Shown here: positions 43,850 to 52,603 of the stretch, piece after piece
How positions within the stretch are numbered: the first letter of the stretch is position 1
Layout of the letters: every line of letters begins with the position of its first letter
Assembly (NCBI GenBank): GCA_017409845.1
Contig: JAFQRY010000001.1
Span: 1-64,000, forward strand
Length of the DNA: 64,000 nucleotides
Direction: 5' to 3'
Source of the DNA: Clostridia bacterium
GTDB taxonomy: Bacteria; Bacillota; Clostridia; Oscillospirales; Acutalibacteraceae
Program-made: the position numbers and the translations under genes
The notes under the pieces: generated by a model
What the model saw: the letters and a program-made list of their open reading frames with translations, nothing else
What the model was told of the DNA's origin: nothing
The model's database searches: none

Positions 43850-44422
43850 ATGCCAAAAGCTGAATACAGAAGCTCTATCCGTTCCAAAAACCTTATCAAA
43901 AAAGCTGTTGCGAAGCTCATCCATGAAAAAGCACTTCAGAAAATCACCGTTTCAGATATCATCAGAGAGGCCGATATAAGCCGCGGCACATTCTACGCTC
44001 ACTTTGCCGATGTTTCAAGTGTTATCGAGCAGATCGAAAGTGAAGAGATGCACAATCTTATGGAATATGTTGACAAATTCGGATTTGAAAACATAATGAC
44101 AGAAACCGAGCGTTTTATTGAGCTTCTCTGCGAATATCTCAGCAGAGATATGGAATATTACAGAATGCTTACGCAGTCAAACATACTCAACAACTTCATA
44201 TGGAGACTTGTTGATGTTTACTACGATAAGCTCTTCAGTTCAATTTCATCTTTACGCGATATCGAAAACAAAGATGATGTCAATCTTTATCTTATCTATA
44301 TAACCTCGGGTGCAAAAACCGTTTTGCTTTCATGGCTCAACGGAGAAATCAAAGGTTCTCCTGCCGAGATTGCCCAAAAGCTTTCAGCGCTCATCAGGCT
44401 CAACCAGAAATATTATGAATAA
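43850..44422 (+). CDS. TetR/AcrR-family regulator
   Basis: Regulator of 190 residues. N-terminal HTH: LIKKAVAKLIHEKALQKITV near residue 15 and DIIREADISRGTFYAHFADV near 36, the usual TetR fold. The C-terminal half is an all-helical ligand domain without recognisable specificity. AAAGAGGTG precedes ATG. It is monocistronic and diverges from the sugar epimerase operon; its convergent neighbour is a small export protein. Targets cannot be named, though self-control is likely from the palindrome in its promoter. Confidence 0.9.
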   Translation: MPKAEYRSSIRSKNLIKKAVAKLIHEKALQKITVSDIIREADISRGTFYAHFADVSSVIEQIESEEMHNLMEYVDKFGFENIMTETERFIELLCEYLSRDMEYYRMLTQSNILNNFIWRLVDVYYDKLFSSISSLRDIENKDDVNLYLIYITSGAKTVLLSWLNGEIKGSPAEIAQKLSALIRLNQKYYE

Positions 44423-44429
44423 AAAAAAT

Positions 44430-44464
44430 GCTGTTTCACCAAAAAGTGAAACAGCGTTTTTGCT
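44430..44464. terminator. Bidirectional terminator after the TetR gene
   Basis: Perfect arms GCTGTTTCAC / GTGAAACAGC with GTTTTTGC to the right and a run of A to the left. Confidence 0.9.
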
Positions 44465-44466
44465 TT

Positions 44467-44970
44467 TTATAATCCGAATGCTCCGAGAAGTCCGTATGAA
44501 AAAACAGACATGATAAGATTTGCAATCAGAACACCAAGCATGATTATGGGAAATGAAATTTTGATTCTCATATCAAGAAGAGCGGCGACAAGGGCGCCTG
44601 TCCAGCCGCCCGTTCCGGGAAGAGGGATTGCAACAAACGTGAGAAGTCCCCACTTGCTGCCCTTCTTAACCTTTTCGCTCTTTCTCATGGAGCTTGTTTC
44701 AAGCTTTTCAACCAGCTTTCTCGTAGGAGAAAACTTCTTGAGAAATTCAAAAATCTTTCTGATGAACAGAAGGATGAACGGAATGGGAATAATATTTCCT
44801 ATAAAGCAAATAACAAAAGCCTTAAGCAGCTCCACTCCGAGCAGCTTTGCGGCAATCATTCCGCCTCTGAGCTCAAGAATCGGCAGCATGGAAATAAGAA
44901 ATATTATAAGCTCCTCGGGAATGTTTCCCTGAAAAATACCGACAAGATAATCGGCTATCGCTTCCGTCAT
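44467..44970 (-). CDS. Small multidrug export family membrane protein (COG2426-type)
   Basis: Integral membrane protein of 167 residues with about four hydrophobic segments. Family features: LISMLPILELRGGMIAAKLL near residue 25, a basic central loop (SSMRKSEKVKKGSKWGLL), VAIPLPGTGGWTGALVAALL near 113 and a final TM stretch. The family name comes from one described small-multidrug-export protein; actual substrates are unclear. It lies 17 bases after the NUDIX gene on the same strand. Confidence 0.85.
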   Translation of the reverse strand: MTEAIADYLVGIFQGNIPEELIIFLISMLPILELRGGMIAAKLLGVELLKAFVICFIGNIIPIPFILLFIRKIFEFLKKFSPTRKLVEKLETSSMRKSEKVKKGSKWGLLTFVAIPLPGTGGWTGALVAALLDMRIKISFPIIMLGVLIANLIMSVFSYGLLGAFGL

Positions 44971-44987
44971 TTTACGGTCTCCTTCAT

Positions 44988-45722
44988 TTAAATAATATGT
45001 TGCTCAACAAGAAAATCGTGAGCACTGCGAAGAATGTTTCTGTCGTTGATAAACCTGAGGGTATCCATTGCCTTTTCATAGCTCAGCCAAACATAATCCT
45101 CAATTTCTTCACGCTGGATTGTAGTCTGGGTATCCTTGGTTTTTGCAAGAAAAATAGTAACGGATTTTTCAACCCTGCCCTGAATTGTATATTCAGATTT
45201 AGAGGCAAACTGAGGCAGAATCTGAATATGGATTCCCGTCTCTTCAAGCACCTCTCTCATAGCGGTCTGTTCGTGGGTTTCACCCTTTTCGATGTGACCC
45301 TTGGGGAATCCCCAATGAGTGCTGCGGCGGTTTTTAATAAGAAGATAACGGATTTCGTCATTAATCATTCTGTAAACAACCGCACCGCAGGAACGCTCAT
45401 AGAGACATTCAAGCTTATATTCTCTTCCCTTTTCCGCAAAAGCAATTGCATCCTCAATCTGATAAGAAATAAACCTCATGCTTTTTGGCGCCACAACATA
45501 GACCGTGGGACTGCCGTCACTTCTCTTTATGGCTGCAATCACCCTGCCGTCGAAGGTTCTTACCGGATGATTGATTCCCATGATATATGCACCGTGAGTA
45601 ATGCTGTCATAGCGTTTTTTACCTTCAATTGCGCCGAAATTCAGCTGATAGACAAAGCCGAATTGCCTGTTTACGGAGCGGATAGGGTTGGTAACCCTTA
45701 CTCTGACATACTTGCCGAGCAT
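44988..45722 (-). CDS. NUDIX hydrolase with extra N-terminal domain
   Basis: Protein of 244 residues. The C-terminal half (about 108-244) is a NUDIX domain with the full box from GHIEKGETHEQTAMREVLEE (about 146) through TGI, so catalysis should be intact; relatives hydrolyse diadenosine polyphosphates. The N-terminal 105 residues (YVRVRVTNPIRSVNRQFG, YIMGINHPVRTFDGRVIAAI) look like the fold of soluble inorganic pyrophosphatase, a fusion recurrent in Clostridia as far as I know. Pyrophosphatase metal-ligand Asp residues are not obviously conserved, so that half may be structural. Confidence 0.85.
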   Translation of the reverse strand: MLGKYVRVRVTNPIRSVNRQFGFVYQLNFGAIEGKKRYDSITHGAYIMGINHPVRTFDGRVIAAIKRSDGSPTVYVVAPKSMRFISYQIEDAIAFAEKGREYKLECLYERSCGAVVYRMINDEIRYLLIKNRRSTHWGFPKGHIEKGETHEQTAMREVLEETGIHIQILPQFASKSEYTIQGRVEKSVTIFLAKTKDTQTTIQREEIEDYVWLSYEKAMDTLRFINDRNILRSAHDFLVEQHII

Positions 45723-45916
45723 AACACCACACCTTTCAGAAGGTCATTATGACCCAAGATAAATACTGATTAATTATAACTAATATTACTCCGTAAAACA
45801 ATAGTTTTATCGAAAATTTATCAATTTTTAAAAATTCGTGACCGTATTGCGGTAAACAACATTGTTTTTTATGTAAATCTGCCAAACGCAACCCGGCAAA
45901 CAATTCTTTTATGCCC

Positions 45917-45946
45917 TTGATTTATAGATGCCATATGTGGTAATAT
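45917..45946 (+). promoter_or_regulatory. Candidate promoter of the two-component operon
   Basis: TTGATT (45917-45922), 18-base spacer, TAATAT (45941-45946); the remaining 45723-45916 gap is AT-rich with no gene seen. Confidence 0.45.
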
Positions 45947-45984
45947 ATAATATATATTGTTTTTATTAAGAAAGCTGTGAAAAA

Positions 45985-46674
45985 ATGAAAAGAATATTAA
46001 TTGCCGATGACGAAGCAAGAATAAGAAGACTTGTTTGCGACTTCCTTAAAAATGCAGGATACGAAACAATAGAAGCGGTTGACGGAAAGGATGCCATTGA
46101 AAAATTCTATTCCGTCGGCAGCATCAGTCTTGTTATCTGTGACATAATGATGCCCGAGATTGACGGGTGGGAGGTCTGCAGAAAAATCAGGGAGTCAAGC
46201 TCCGTTCCCATCCTTGTTCTCACCGCCAGAAGCCAGGAATTTGATGAGCTCATGTCATTTGAAAGCGGTGCCGACGATTATGTCACAAAGCCCTTCAGCC
46301 CCGTTGTTCTCGTCAAAAGGGTTGAGGCACTTCTCAAAAGAGCTCAGAACAAGCCCTCTGACAGCTCAGATGACATTATATCCATAAATGGTCTTGTTAT
46401 TGATATTCCCGCTCACAAGGTCACCCTCAACGGAAGCTCCGTTGAACTTACCATCAAGGAGCACAATATTCTTGTCAAGCTTTCCGCAAATCCCGAAAGA
46501 ATATATTCAAGAGAACAGCTTCTTGACAGCATATGGGGCGTCGACTTTGTGGGCGACCCGAGAACCGTTGACTCTCACGTTGCAAGACTCAGAACAAAGC
46601 TCGGCACATGGGGTGAAAAGCATCTCAGAACGGTTTACGGTGTGGGCTACAAAATTGAGGTGACCGTATCTTGA
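45985..46674 (+). CDS. OmpR/PhoB-family response regulator
   Basis: DNA-binding response regulator of 229 residues. Receiver domain: acidic pair in IADDEARIRR at residue 5, phospho-acceptor Asp in VICDIMMPEIDGWEV near 53, switch Thr in LVLTARS near 80, Lys in DDYVTKPFSP near 100. The winged-helix output domain (about 130-229) includes VELTIKEHNILVKLS and TVDSHVARLRTKLG. It overlaps the histidine kinase start by four bases, so the pair is co-translated. The targets are unknown, but the downstream lipoprotein is an obvious candidate. Confidence 0.95.
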   Translation: MKRILIADDEARIRRLVCDFLKNAGYETIEAVDGKDAIEKFYSVGSISLVICDIMMPEIDGWEVCRKIRESSSVPILVLTARSQEFDELMSFESGADDYVTKPFSPVVLVKRVEALLKRAQNKPSDSSDDIISINGLVIDIPAHKVTLNGSSVELTIKEHNILVKLSANPERIYSREQLLDSIWGVDFVGDPRTVDSHVARLRTKLGTWGEKHLRTVYGVGYKIEVTVS

Positions 46675-48188
46675 AGCAGTTTCTTTCAAGGCTGAGACTC
46701 AGCCGCATAAGAATAAAGCTGTTTGCAACCGTTTTTGCGGTTCTTGCCGTTTTTCTCATGCTCATTGCGGTTTTCAGCACTCCCATGCTTTACCGCACCT
46801 TTACCGTCAGAACCTACCGTGACCTGACGGAAATCGCAGAAAGCATCGACTCTGCCGTGCCCGAATCTGCAAGCTATTTTTTTGATCTTCATTCAATTTC
46901 TGCAAACAGCGGTGCAACCTTTGAAATTATCAGTCCCGACGGGACCCTTATATATGCTTCATCCTCGGGCTCTGCCCAGGGAAGCGACCATTTCACCTCC
47001 TCAGGTATATCATATTCCGAATATTCAAGCATGCGTCCGTCAGAAAGCCGCTACCGTATTCCCGACCTTGAAAACTTCCGGATTATGAAAAGGGAATCAA
47101 CAAACGCCGAATTTTTTGTTTATTCGTGCATCCTCAATTCAGGCGACACGCTTCATCTTTATTCAGAGGTTGCAAATGTTGAAAATGTTGTTGATGTTTC
47201 CGGCAGCGTTTATTCCTTCATCAGCATAGCGATGATTCTCGTCATGTCGCTTGCATTCTACCTTGTTGTTGCGAGATTCACAAAACCGCTTGTTGAAATG
47301 AACGATATAACCAAAGACATGGCGGCACTCAACTTTGAGCGGAAATGCGATAACTACGGCAAAGATGAAATCGGCGAGCTCGGCAACAGCATCAATACTC
47401 TTTCAACAACTCTTAACGCAACCCTTATTGACCTCAAGGACAAAAACGAGCAGCTTGAAAAGGATATTGAAAGACGGCACGAGCTTGATAACGCAAGAAG
47501 CTCCTTCATCAGCAATGTTTCTCACGAGCTGAAAACTCCGATTGCAATTATTTCGGGCTATGCCGAAGGTCTTTGCGAGGGCATCAGCGATGACCCCGAG
47601 GTTATCAGGGAATACTGTCAGATAATCCATGATGAAAGCACAAAAATGAATTCGCTTGTTGTTGAACTGCTTGAGCTTTCAAAGCTCGAAAACAAAATCC
47701 AGCCTCTCTCCCCCGATTTCTTTGATATCGGAGCTGCCGTGCATTCAATCGGCAATCATCTTTCTCTGCAATTCGAGCAGAAAGGCATTAATTTTATAAA
47801 CAAAGTTCCGTCCCCTCTTATCTGCTACGCTCAGGAGGATAAAATTGAGCTCGTTCTCAAAAACTATATCACAAATGCGGTTTCTCACTGCGAGGGCGAT
47901 ATGATAATCGAAGTCAGCAGCCGTGAGACCGATAAATTCATAGAAATCAGCGTTTTCAACACCGGCAAAAACATAGATAAGCGGGATTTGCCCGAGCTGT
48001 GGGACAGCTTTTACCGTGCAGACAAGGCTCACGGCAGAAGCGAAAGCCGTTTCGGTCTCGGTCTTTCAATTGTCAAAAGCATCATGACGAATCATAAATG
48101 CCGCTACGGCGTCAAGAACACGGATGACGGCGTTATTTTCACTTTTGAAGTTTCAAAGGATTCTGAATATTATGACGAAAAGCAATAA
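46671..48188 (+). CDS. Membrane sensor histidine kinase
   Basis: Kinase of 505 residues starting at TTG, overlapping the response regulator by four bases. TM1 (KLFATVFAVLAVFLMLIAVF, about 16-36), an extracytoplasmic sensor (about 37-170) and TM2 (FISIAMILVMSLAFYLVVAR, about 177-200) are followed by a HAMP linker. The HisKA box FISNVSHELKTPIAIISGYA lies near 278 (phospho-His), and the HATPase N box is in LVLKNYITNAVSHCEGD near 395 with the G box FGLGLSIVKS near 462. All catalytic boxes are intact. The 3' end overlaps the DUF5696 gene by 17 bases. Confidence 0.95.
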   Translation: MKQFLSRLRLSRIRIKLFATVFAVLAVFLMLIAVFSTPMLYRTFTVRTYRDLTEIAESIDSAVPESASYFFDLHSISANSGATFEIISPDGTLIYASSSGSAQGSDHFTSSGISYSEYSSMRPSESRYRIPDLENFRIMKRESTNAEFFVYSCILNSGDTLHLYSEVANVENVVDVSGSVYSFISIAMILVMSLAFYLVVARFTKPLVEMNDITKDMAALNFERKCDNYGKDEIGELGNSINTLSTTLNATLIDLKDKNEQLEKDIERRHELDNARSSFISNVSHELKTPIAIISGYAEGLCEGISDDPEVIREYCQIIHDESTKMNSLVVELLELSKLENKIQPLSPDFFDIGAAVHSIGNHLSLQFEQKGINFINKVPSPLICYAQEDKIELVLKNYITNAVSHCEGDMIIEVSSRETDKFIEISVFNTGKNIDKRDLPELWDSFYRADKAHGRSESRFGLGLSIVKSIMTNHKCRYGVKNTDDGVIFTFEVSKDSEYYDEKQ

Positions 48189-50424
48189 ATATTTTACATT
48201 ACTGCACAGAGCTGTTGCGTCAATGCTTTGCATATGTATCGCTCTCGGCATGCTGTGCTCATGCTCAAAAACAGAAGAATCGGGCATAAAAACGGTCAAA
48301 TCCGTTGTAAGCCGCAACACCATAAGCTCCCCTGCGGAGGATGCAACCATACATTATTCCAAAAGCAGCAAATCCTTCGGCACAAAGGCCGCAACCTCGG
48401 GATTAATCGAGCTTTATGTTGACCCCGAAACAAACACTTTCTGCGTTTTTGAAACAACCAAGGGCAAACTCTGGAGCGTTCTGCCGCTTCTTGACGGAGT
48501 TGCTTCAGGTGAAGAGCTTGTGAGCAACGCAAGCATGGTTTCGCTGGAAATCATAGGCGGCACCGACGTTTATCTTCTCAACTCTCAGGATAATTCCGTA
48601 GCATACGGCAAGGCATCACATTCACTTATAGAAAACGGCGTTGTTTTCATTTATGATATTTTTGCGAACGCCGATACCTCAACAAAAGAAAAATACGAAA
48701 AAACCGATATAGGCTTCAGAGTTACGGTTACCGTAACCCTCAATGACGGCAGCATGAACATTTCGGTTATTCATGCAAACCTTACGGGAAATCCCGATGC
48801 ATACATTGAAAACATTGAGCTTCTCAACTGCTTCGGTGCCTATAATGCTTCGGGAGTTGACGACTTCCTGCTCGTGCCCGACGGCAGCGGTGCGGTTATC
48901 AAAACAGCAATTTATGACGAATCCTTTGAGGACCTTTCTTTTGCGGTTTACGGTGACGACCCTTCCGCACATTATGAAACCTCGGGAAATGCCATTATCC
49001 CCGCCTTCGGAATAAAGCACGGCGATTCTGCCTTCGTTTCTCTTATTCAGAAGGGCGATGCGGTTGCAACAATAAATGCCTGCAAAGCTAAATCCCTCAG
49101 CGAATACAACACGGTTTATCCGAGTTTCAGAATAACACCCGTTTTTTATGAGGATGAAACGCTCAGCATTTCAAAATCCTCCGCAGCTTCTGAGATTTCG
49201 CTCTGCTACCGTTTTCTTTCGGGTAACAATGCAACATATTCAGGTCTTGCCTCGGCATGCCGTGAACAGCTTATCAGAAATTCCGTGCTTTCAACAAAAA
49301 CGGTTGATGTTGACGATTATCTTCCGTTTTTCCTCACTCTCACCGGTGCTGCAAAGAAATCCGCAGGTCCGCTGAAATATCTTTCAACACTCACGGATTT
49401 CGAGCAGGCAAAGGATATGCTCATCCGAATGAAAAACAAAGGCATCAACGATGTCAATGTCCGTTATTCGGGTATTTTCTCGGGCGGTCTTGACTCGAAG
49501 GATATTGACGGAGCATCTGTTCTTATGCGGCTTGGCGGAACAGAAAAGCTCAATGAGCTTTACGAATATATCTCATCCCAGAAAATGAGTCTTTATCTCG
49601 ACATCAATCTGCTTTCGTCCTCAAAGGGCTTTGCTTCGGGCAATGCTCTCAACATTCATAAAGCCAACAGCAGCTATACGCCTGTAAGCAGGCTTGCACA
49701 GCACATGGAAACAGAAGCCTCACCGAGAGAATTTAGAAGTCTCAACAAGCTTTCAAAGCTCGTCGCTTCCGTTTTGCGTGACACGAGATATTACGGCTTC
49801 ACGGGCTACTGCATCAACGACGTAGGTTCCGTTCTCTATTCCGACTTTTCGTCAGGCGGTCTGCTCAGGGATGCGGCATCCGATGAAATCGCAGCGGCAA
49901 TCGCGCCGCTTTCAACCGGTCATTCAACCATGGCGGATACCGGCAATTTCTATATGCTGAAAAATGTTGATTCCGTTATCAATATTCCCATCAACACAAC
50001 CGTTTCGCAAAGCGGTGCTTATTTCTCGATACCCTTTGTTCAGCTTGTTCTTCACGGTATTGTTGACTATGCGGGATATCCCATCAACACCGGCATCAAC
50101 CTTAACGAAACGCTGCTTAAATATATCGAGTACGGAGCATGTCCGCATTTCGAGTGGAACTATGAAGCTCTTTCGGGTCAGACAAAAAACGACCCGTTCT
50201 ATTATGACAACACAATCAATGCAGCTGCTGAATTCTATTCTCAGGCAAACGAAACCCTCAACGACCTCAGAGATGCAAGAATGACAGACCACTACGAGGT
50301 TGACGACGGCGTTTTCTGCACGGAATATGACACAGGCTCAATGATATATGTCAACTACACCGACAGCGATTTTTCAACACTCGGCGTTGTTGTTGAAGCG
50401 AGAAGCTTCTTAAGAGTAAACTAA
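48172..50424 (+). CDS. DUF5696-family lipoprotein
   Basis: Large surface lipoprotein of 750 residues, function unknown. The signal ends in the lipobox GMLCSC near residue 30. The C-terminal half carries DUF5696 features: YYGFTGYCINDVGSVLYSDF near 538, NIPINTTVSQSGAYFSIPFV near 602 and IEYGACPHFEWNYEAL near 653; the fold resembles glycoside hydrolase TIM barrels but catalytic residues cannot be assigned. ATG 48172 is chosen because AAAGGA precedes it and it yields a good signal; an in-frame codon at 48124 lies deeper in the kinase gene. Probably the output or accessory sensor of the two-component system. Confidence 0.82.
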   Translation: MTKSNKYFTLLHRAVASMLCICIALGMLCSCSKTEESGIKTVKSVVSRNTISSPAEDATIHYSKSSKSFGTKAATSGLIELYVDPETNTFCVFETTKGKLWSVLPLLDGVASGEELVSNASMVSLEIIGGTDVYLLNSQDNSVAYGKASHSLIENGVVFIYDIFANADTSTKEKYEKTDIGFRVTVTVTLNDGSMNISVIHANLTGNPDAYIENIELLNCFGAYNASGVDDFLLVPDGSGAVIKTAIYDESFEDLSFAVYGDDPSAHYETSGNAIIPAFGIKHGDSAFVSLIQKGDAVATINACKAKSLSEYNTVYPSFRITPVFYEDETLSISKSSAASEISLCYRFLSGNNATYSGLASACREQLIRNSVLSTKTVDVDDYLPFFLTLTGAAKKSAGPLKYLSTLTDFEQAKDMLIRMKNKGINDVNVRYSGIFSGGLDSKDIDGASVLMRLGGTEKLNELYEYISSQKMSLYLDINLLSSSKGFASGNALNIHKANSSYTPVSRLAQHMETEASPREFRSLNKLSKLVASVLRDTRYYGFTGYCINDVGSVLYSDFSSGGLLRDAASDEIAAAIAPLSTGHSTMADTGNFYMLKNVDSVINIPINTTVSQSGAYFSIPFVQLVLHGIVDYAGYPINTGINLNETLLKYIEYGACPHFEWNYEALSGQTKNDPFYYDNTINAAAEFYSQANETLNDLRDARMTDHYEVDDGVFCTEYDTGSMIYVNYTDSDFSTLGVVVEARSFLRVN

Positions 50425-50441
50425 TTACGGAGGTTATTATT

Positions 50442-50786
50442 ATGCCCTATATCAGAACAACCGTCAGCAAGGAGCTGACCGAAGCAAACAAGGATAATCT
50501 CAAGTCAAAGCTCGGTCAGGCAATAGCACTCATCCCCGGCAAAAGCGAGGCATGGCTCATGCTTGCTTTCGAGGATAAAATCGACATGTATTTCAAGGGT
50601 GACTGCTCTCAGGATTACGCATATCTCGAGGTCAGCCTTTTCGGCTCGGCATCCGATGCTGCATATGACCGTCTCACCGCCGCTCTTTCGGAAATAGTCA
50701 ATGAGGAGCTCGGCATTGACCGTGCAAATATCTATATCAAATACGAAGAAGCAGAGCATTGGGGCTGGAACGGCAGCAATTTCTGA
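50442..50786 (+). CDS. MIF/tautomerase-superfamily protein
   Basis: Small protein of 114 residues of the macrophage-migration-inhibitory-factor family, with the catalytic N-terminal proline exposed after Met removal (MPYIRTTVSKEL). The second half starts with FGSASDAAYDRLTAALSEIV near residue 68 and ends with WGWNGSNF, like the C-terminal segment that completes the MIF trimer. Members act as phenylpyruvate or other keto-enol tautomerases. ACGGAGG precedes ATG. It sits 17 bases after the DUF5696 gene; a functional link is not evident. Confidence 0.88.
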   Translation: MPYIRTTVSKELTEANKDNLKSKLGQAIALIPGKSEAWLMLAFEDKIDMYFKGDCSQDYAYLEVSLFGSASDAAYDRLTAALSEIVNEELGIDRANIYIKYEEAEHWGWNGSNF

Positions 50787-50788
50787 TA

Positions 50789-51136
50789 ATGAGCGAAAAG
50801 AAACATGAGCTTCTGCTTTTTAATGCAGCCGTTCTTATTGCAGCATTAACCTTTCTTTTCGGAATTTTCGATTCGCCGAAAAACAACCCTCTTGAAGCTG
50901 CCGCAATTTCGATGACCGTGACTGAAGCTTCATCCGTTCCTCACGGAAAGGTCAACATCAACACCGCCGATATGGACGGACTTATGCAGCTTGAAGAAAT
51001 AGGCGAAAAGAAGGCAAGTGCAATCATTGAATACAGAGAAGAAAACGGCAGATTCAGAAAGCCGGAGGAAATAACCAATGTCAGCGGAATAGGCGAAGCA
51101 ATTCTTCGTAAAAATATCGACAGAATAACAGTTTAG
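50789..51136 (+). CDS. ComEA-like helix-hairpin-helix membrane protein
   Basis: Protein of 115 residues. One N-terminal TM helix ([20 protein letters not shown], about 8-27) is followed by a ComEA-type tandem HhH DNA-binding domain: [20 protein letters not shown] near 50 and [20 protein letters not shown] near 95. Soluble linker is short compared with B. subtilis ComEA, and no other competence genes are near, so a role in DNA uptake is plausible but not shown. Start ATG 50789 lies two bases after the tautomerase stop; an earlier in-frame codon lies within that gene. Confidence 0.85.
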   Translation: MSEKKHELLLFNAAVLIAALTFLFGIFDSPKNNPLEAAAISMTVTEASSVPHGKVNINTADMDGLMQLEEIGEKKASAIIEYREENGRFRKPEEITNVSGIGEAILRKNIDRITV

Positions 51137-51150
51137 GCAGGATAACACAC

Positions 51151-52545
51151 ATGGAAAGAACAGAAATCAAAAATCTTTACAGCAACGCAGAGGCTTATGC
51201 CGATAAATGCATAACCGTTTACGGCTGGGTAAAAACACTCAGGGATTCAAAGGCGGTTGGCTTTATTGAGCTCAATGACGGCAGCTGCTTCAAGGGAGTT
51301 CAGATTGTTTTTGAAGCAGAAAAGCTCGGAAACTACAAAGAAATTGCAAAGCTCAATGTAGGCTCGGCAGTTAAGGTAACAGGCAGACTTATTCTCACAC
51401 CGCAATCAAGCCAGCCCTTTGAAATCAATGCGGATGAAATATCCGTTGAGGCTCTTTCATCCCCCGATTATCCCCTTCAGAAAAAAAGACATTCACTCGA
51501 ATTTCTCAGAACAATCGCACATCTCAGACCCAGAACAAACACCTTCAATGCGGTTTTCAGAGTGCGTTCCGTTGCCGCATATGCGATTCATAAATTTTTC
51601 ATTGACAACGGCTTTGTTTACGCCCACACTCCGCTGATTTCATGCAGCGACTGCGAGGGTGCAGGCGAAATGTTCAGGGTTACAACTCTTGACATGGAGA
51701 ATCTTCCCAGAACAGAAGACGGCACGGTCAACTATGACGAGGATTTCTTCCGCAAGCCCGCATATCTGACCGTTTCGGGTCAGCTTCAGGCAGAAACAAT
51801 GGCTCTTGCCTTCGGAAAGGTTTACACCTTCGGACCGACATTCAGAGCGGAAAAGTCCTACACTCAGCGTCACGCTGCGGAATTCTGGATGATTGAGCCT
51901 GAAATGGCGTTTGCCGAGCTGAGCGACAATATGGATGTTGCCGAAGCAATGATAAAATATGTTATAAGCTATGTTCTCGACAACTGTCCGCAGGAGCTTG
52001 AATTCCTTAACAAATTCATGGATAAGGAGCTCATCGAAAGACTGACAGCCGTGGCAAATTCAGATTTCGGAAGAGTTACCTACACCGAAGCAATAAAGCT
52101 TCTTGAAGAGCACAACGACGAATTTGAATACAAGGTAAGCTGGGGCTGCGACCTGCAGACCGAGCATGAAAGATATCTCACCGAAAAGATATTCAGAAAG
52201 CCCGTTTTTGTTACCGATTATCCCAAGGAAATCAAAGCATTCTATATGCGTCTTAATGACGACGGAAAGACCGTTGCGGCGTGTGACTGCCTTGTTATGG
52301 GCATCGGAGAAATCATCGGCGGCAGCCAGAGAGAGGAACGCCTTGAGCTGCTTGAAGCAAGAATAAAGGAGCTCGGTCTCAGCCCCGAGGATTACGGCTG
52401 GTATCTTGACCTTCGCCGCTACGGCGGAGTCAAACACAGCGGCTTCGGTCTCGGCTTTGAAAGACTCGTTATGTATCTTACGGGAATTTCAAATATCCGT
52501 GATGTTATCCCCTATCCCAGAACAACAGGCTCCGCAGATTTTTAA
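51151..52545 (+). CDS. asnS: Asparaginyl-tRNA synthetase
   Basis: Class IIb synthetase of 464 residues charging tRNA(Asn). The N-terminal OB fold ([20 protein letters not shown] near residue 21) binds the anticodon. Class II motif 2 is in [20 protein letters not shown] near 229, motif 3 in [15 protein letters not shown] near 429. Length and the [20 protein letters not shown] segment fit AsnS rather than AspS. It ends with the characteristic [14 protein letters not shown]. No T-box leader is visible in the short gap upstream, so it is likely transcribed with the preceding genes. Confidence 0.97.
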   Translation: MERTEIKNLYSNAEAYADKCITVYGWVKTLRDSKAVGFIELNDGSCFKGVQIVFEAEKLGNYKEIAKLNVGSAVKVTGRLILTPQSSQPFEINADEISVEALSSPDYPLQKKRHSLEFLRTIAHLRPRTNTFNAVFRVRSVAAYAIHKFFIDNGFVYAHTPLISCSDCEGAGEMFRVTTLDMENLPRTEDGTVNYDEDFFRKPAYLTVSGQLQAETMALAFGKVYTFGPTFRAEKSYTQRHAAEFWMIEPEMAFAELSDNMDVAEAMIKYVISYVLDNCPQELEFLNKFMDKELIERLTAVANSDFGRVTYTEAIKLLEEHNDEFEYKVSWGCDLQTEHERYLTEKIFRKPVFVTDYPKEIKAFYMRLNDDGKTVAACDCLVMGIGEIIGGSQREERLELLEARIKELGLSPEDYGWYLDLRRYGGVKHSGFGLGFERLVMYLTGISNIRDVIPYPRTTGSADF

Positions 52546-52558
52546 ATATAAAGCAATA

Positions 52559-52590
52559 AGCCCGCCAACAACTGTTGGCGGGCTCTCTTT
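52559..52590. terminator. Bidirectional terminator after asnS
   Basis: Perfect arms AGCCCGCCAAC / GTTGGCGGGCT, followed by CTCTTTT, between convergent genes. Confidence 0.85.
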
Positions 52591-52603
52591 TCATAAAATA
52601 TAA

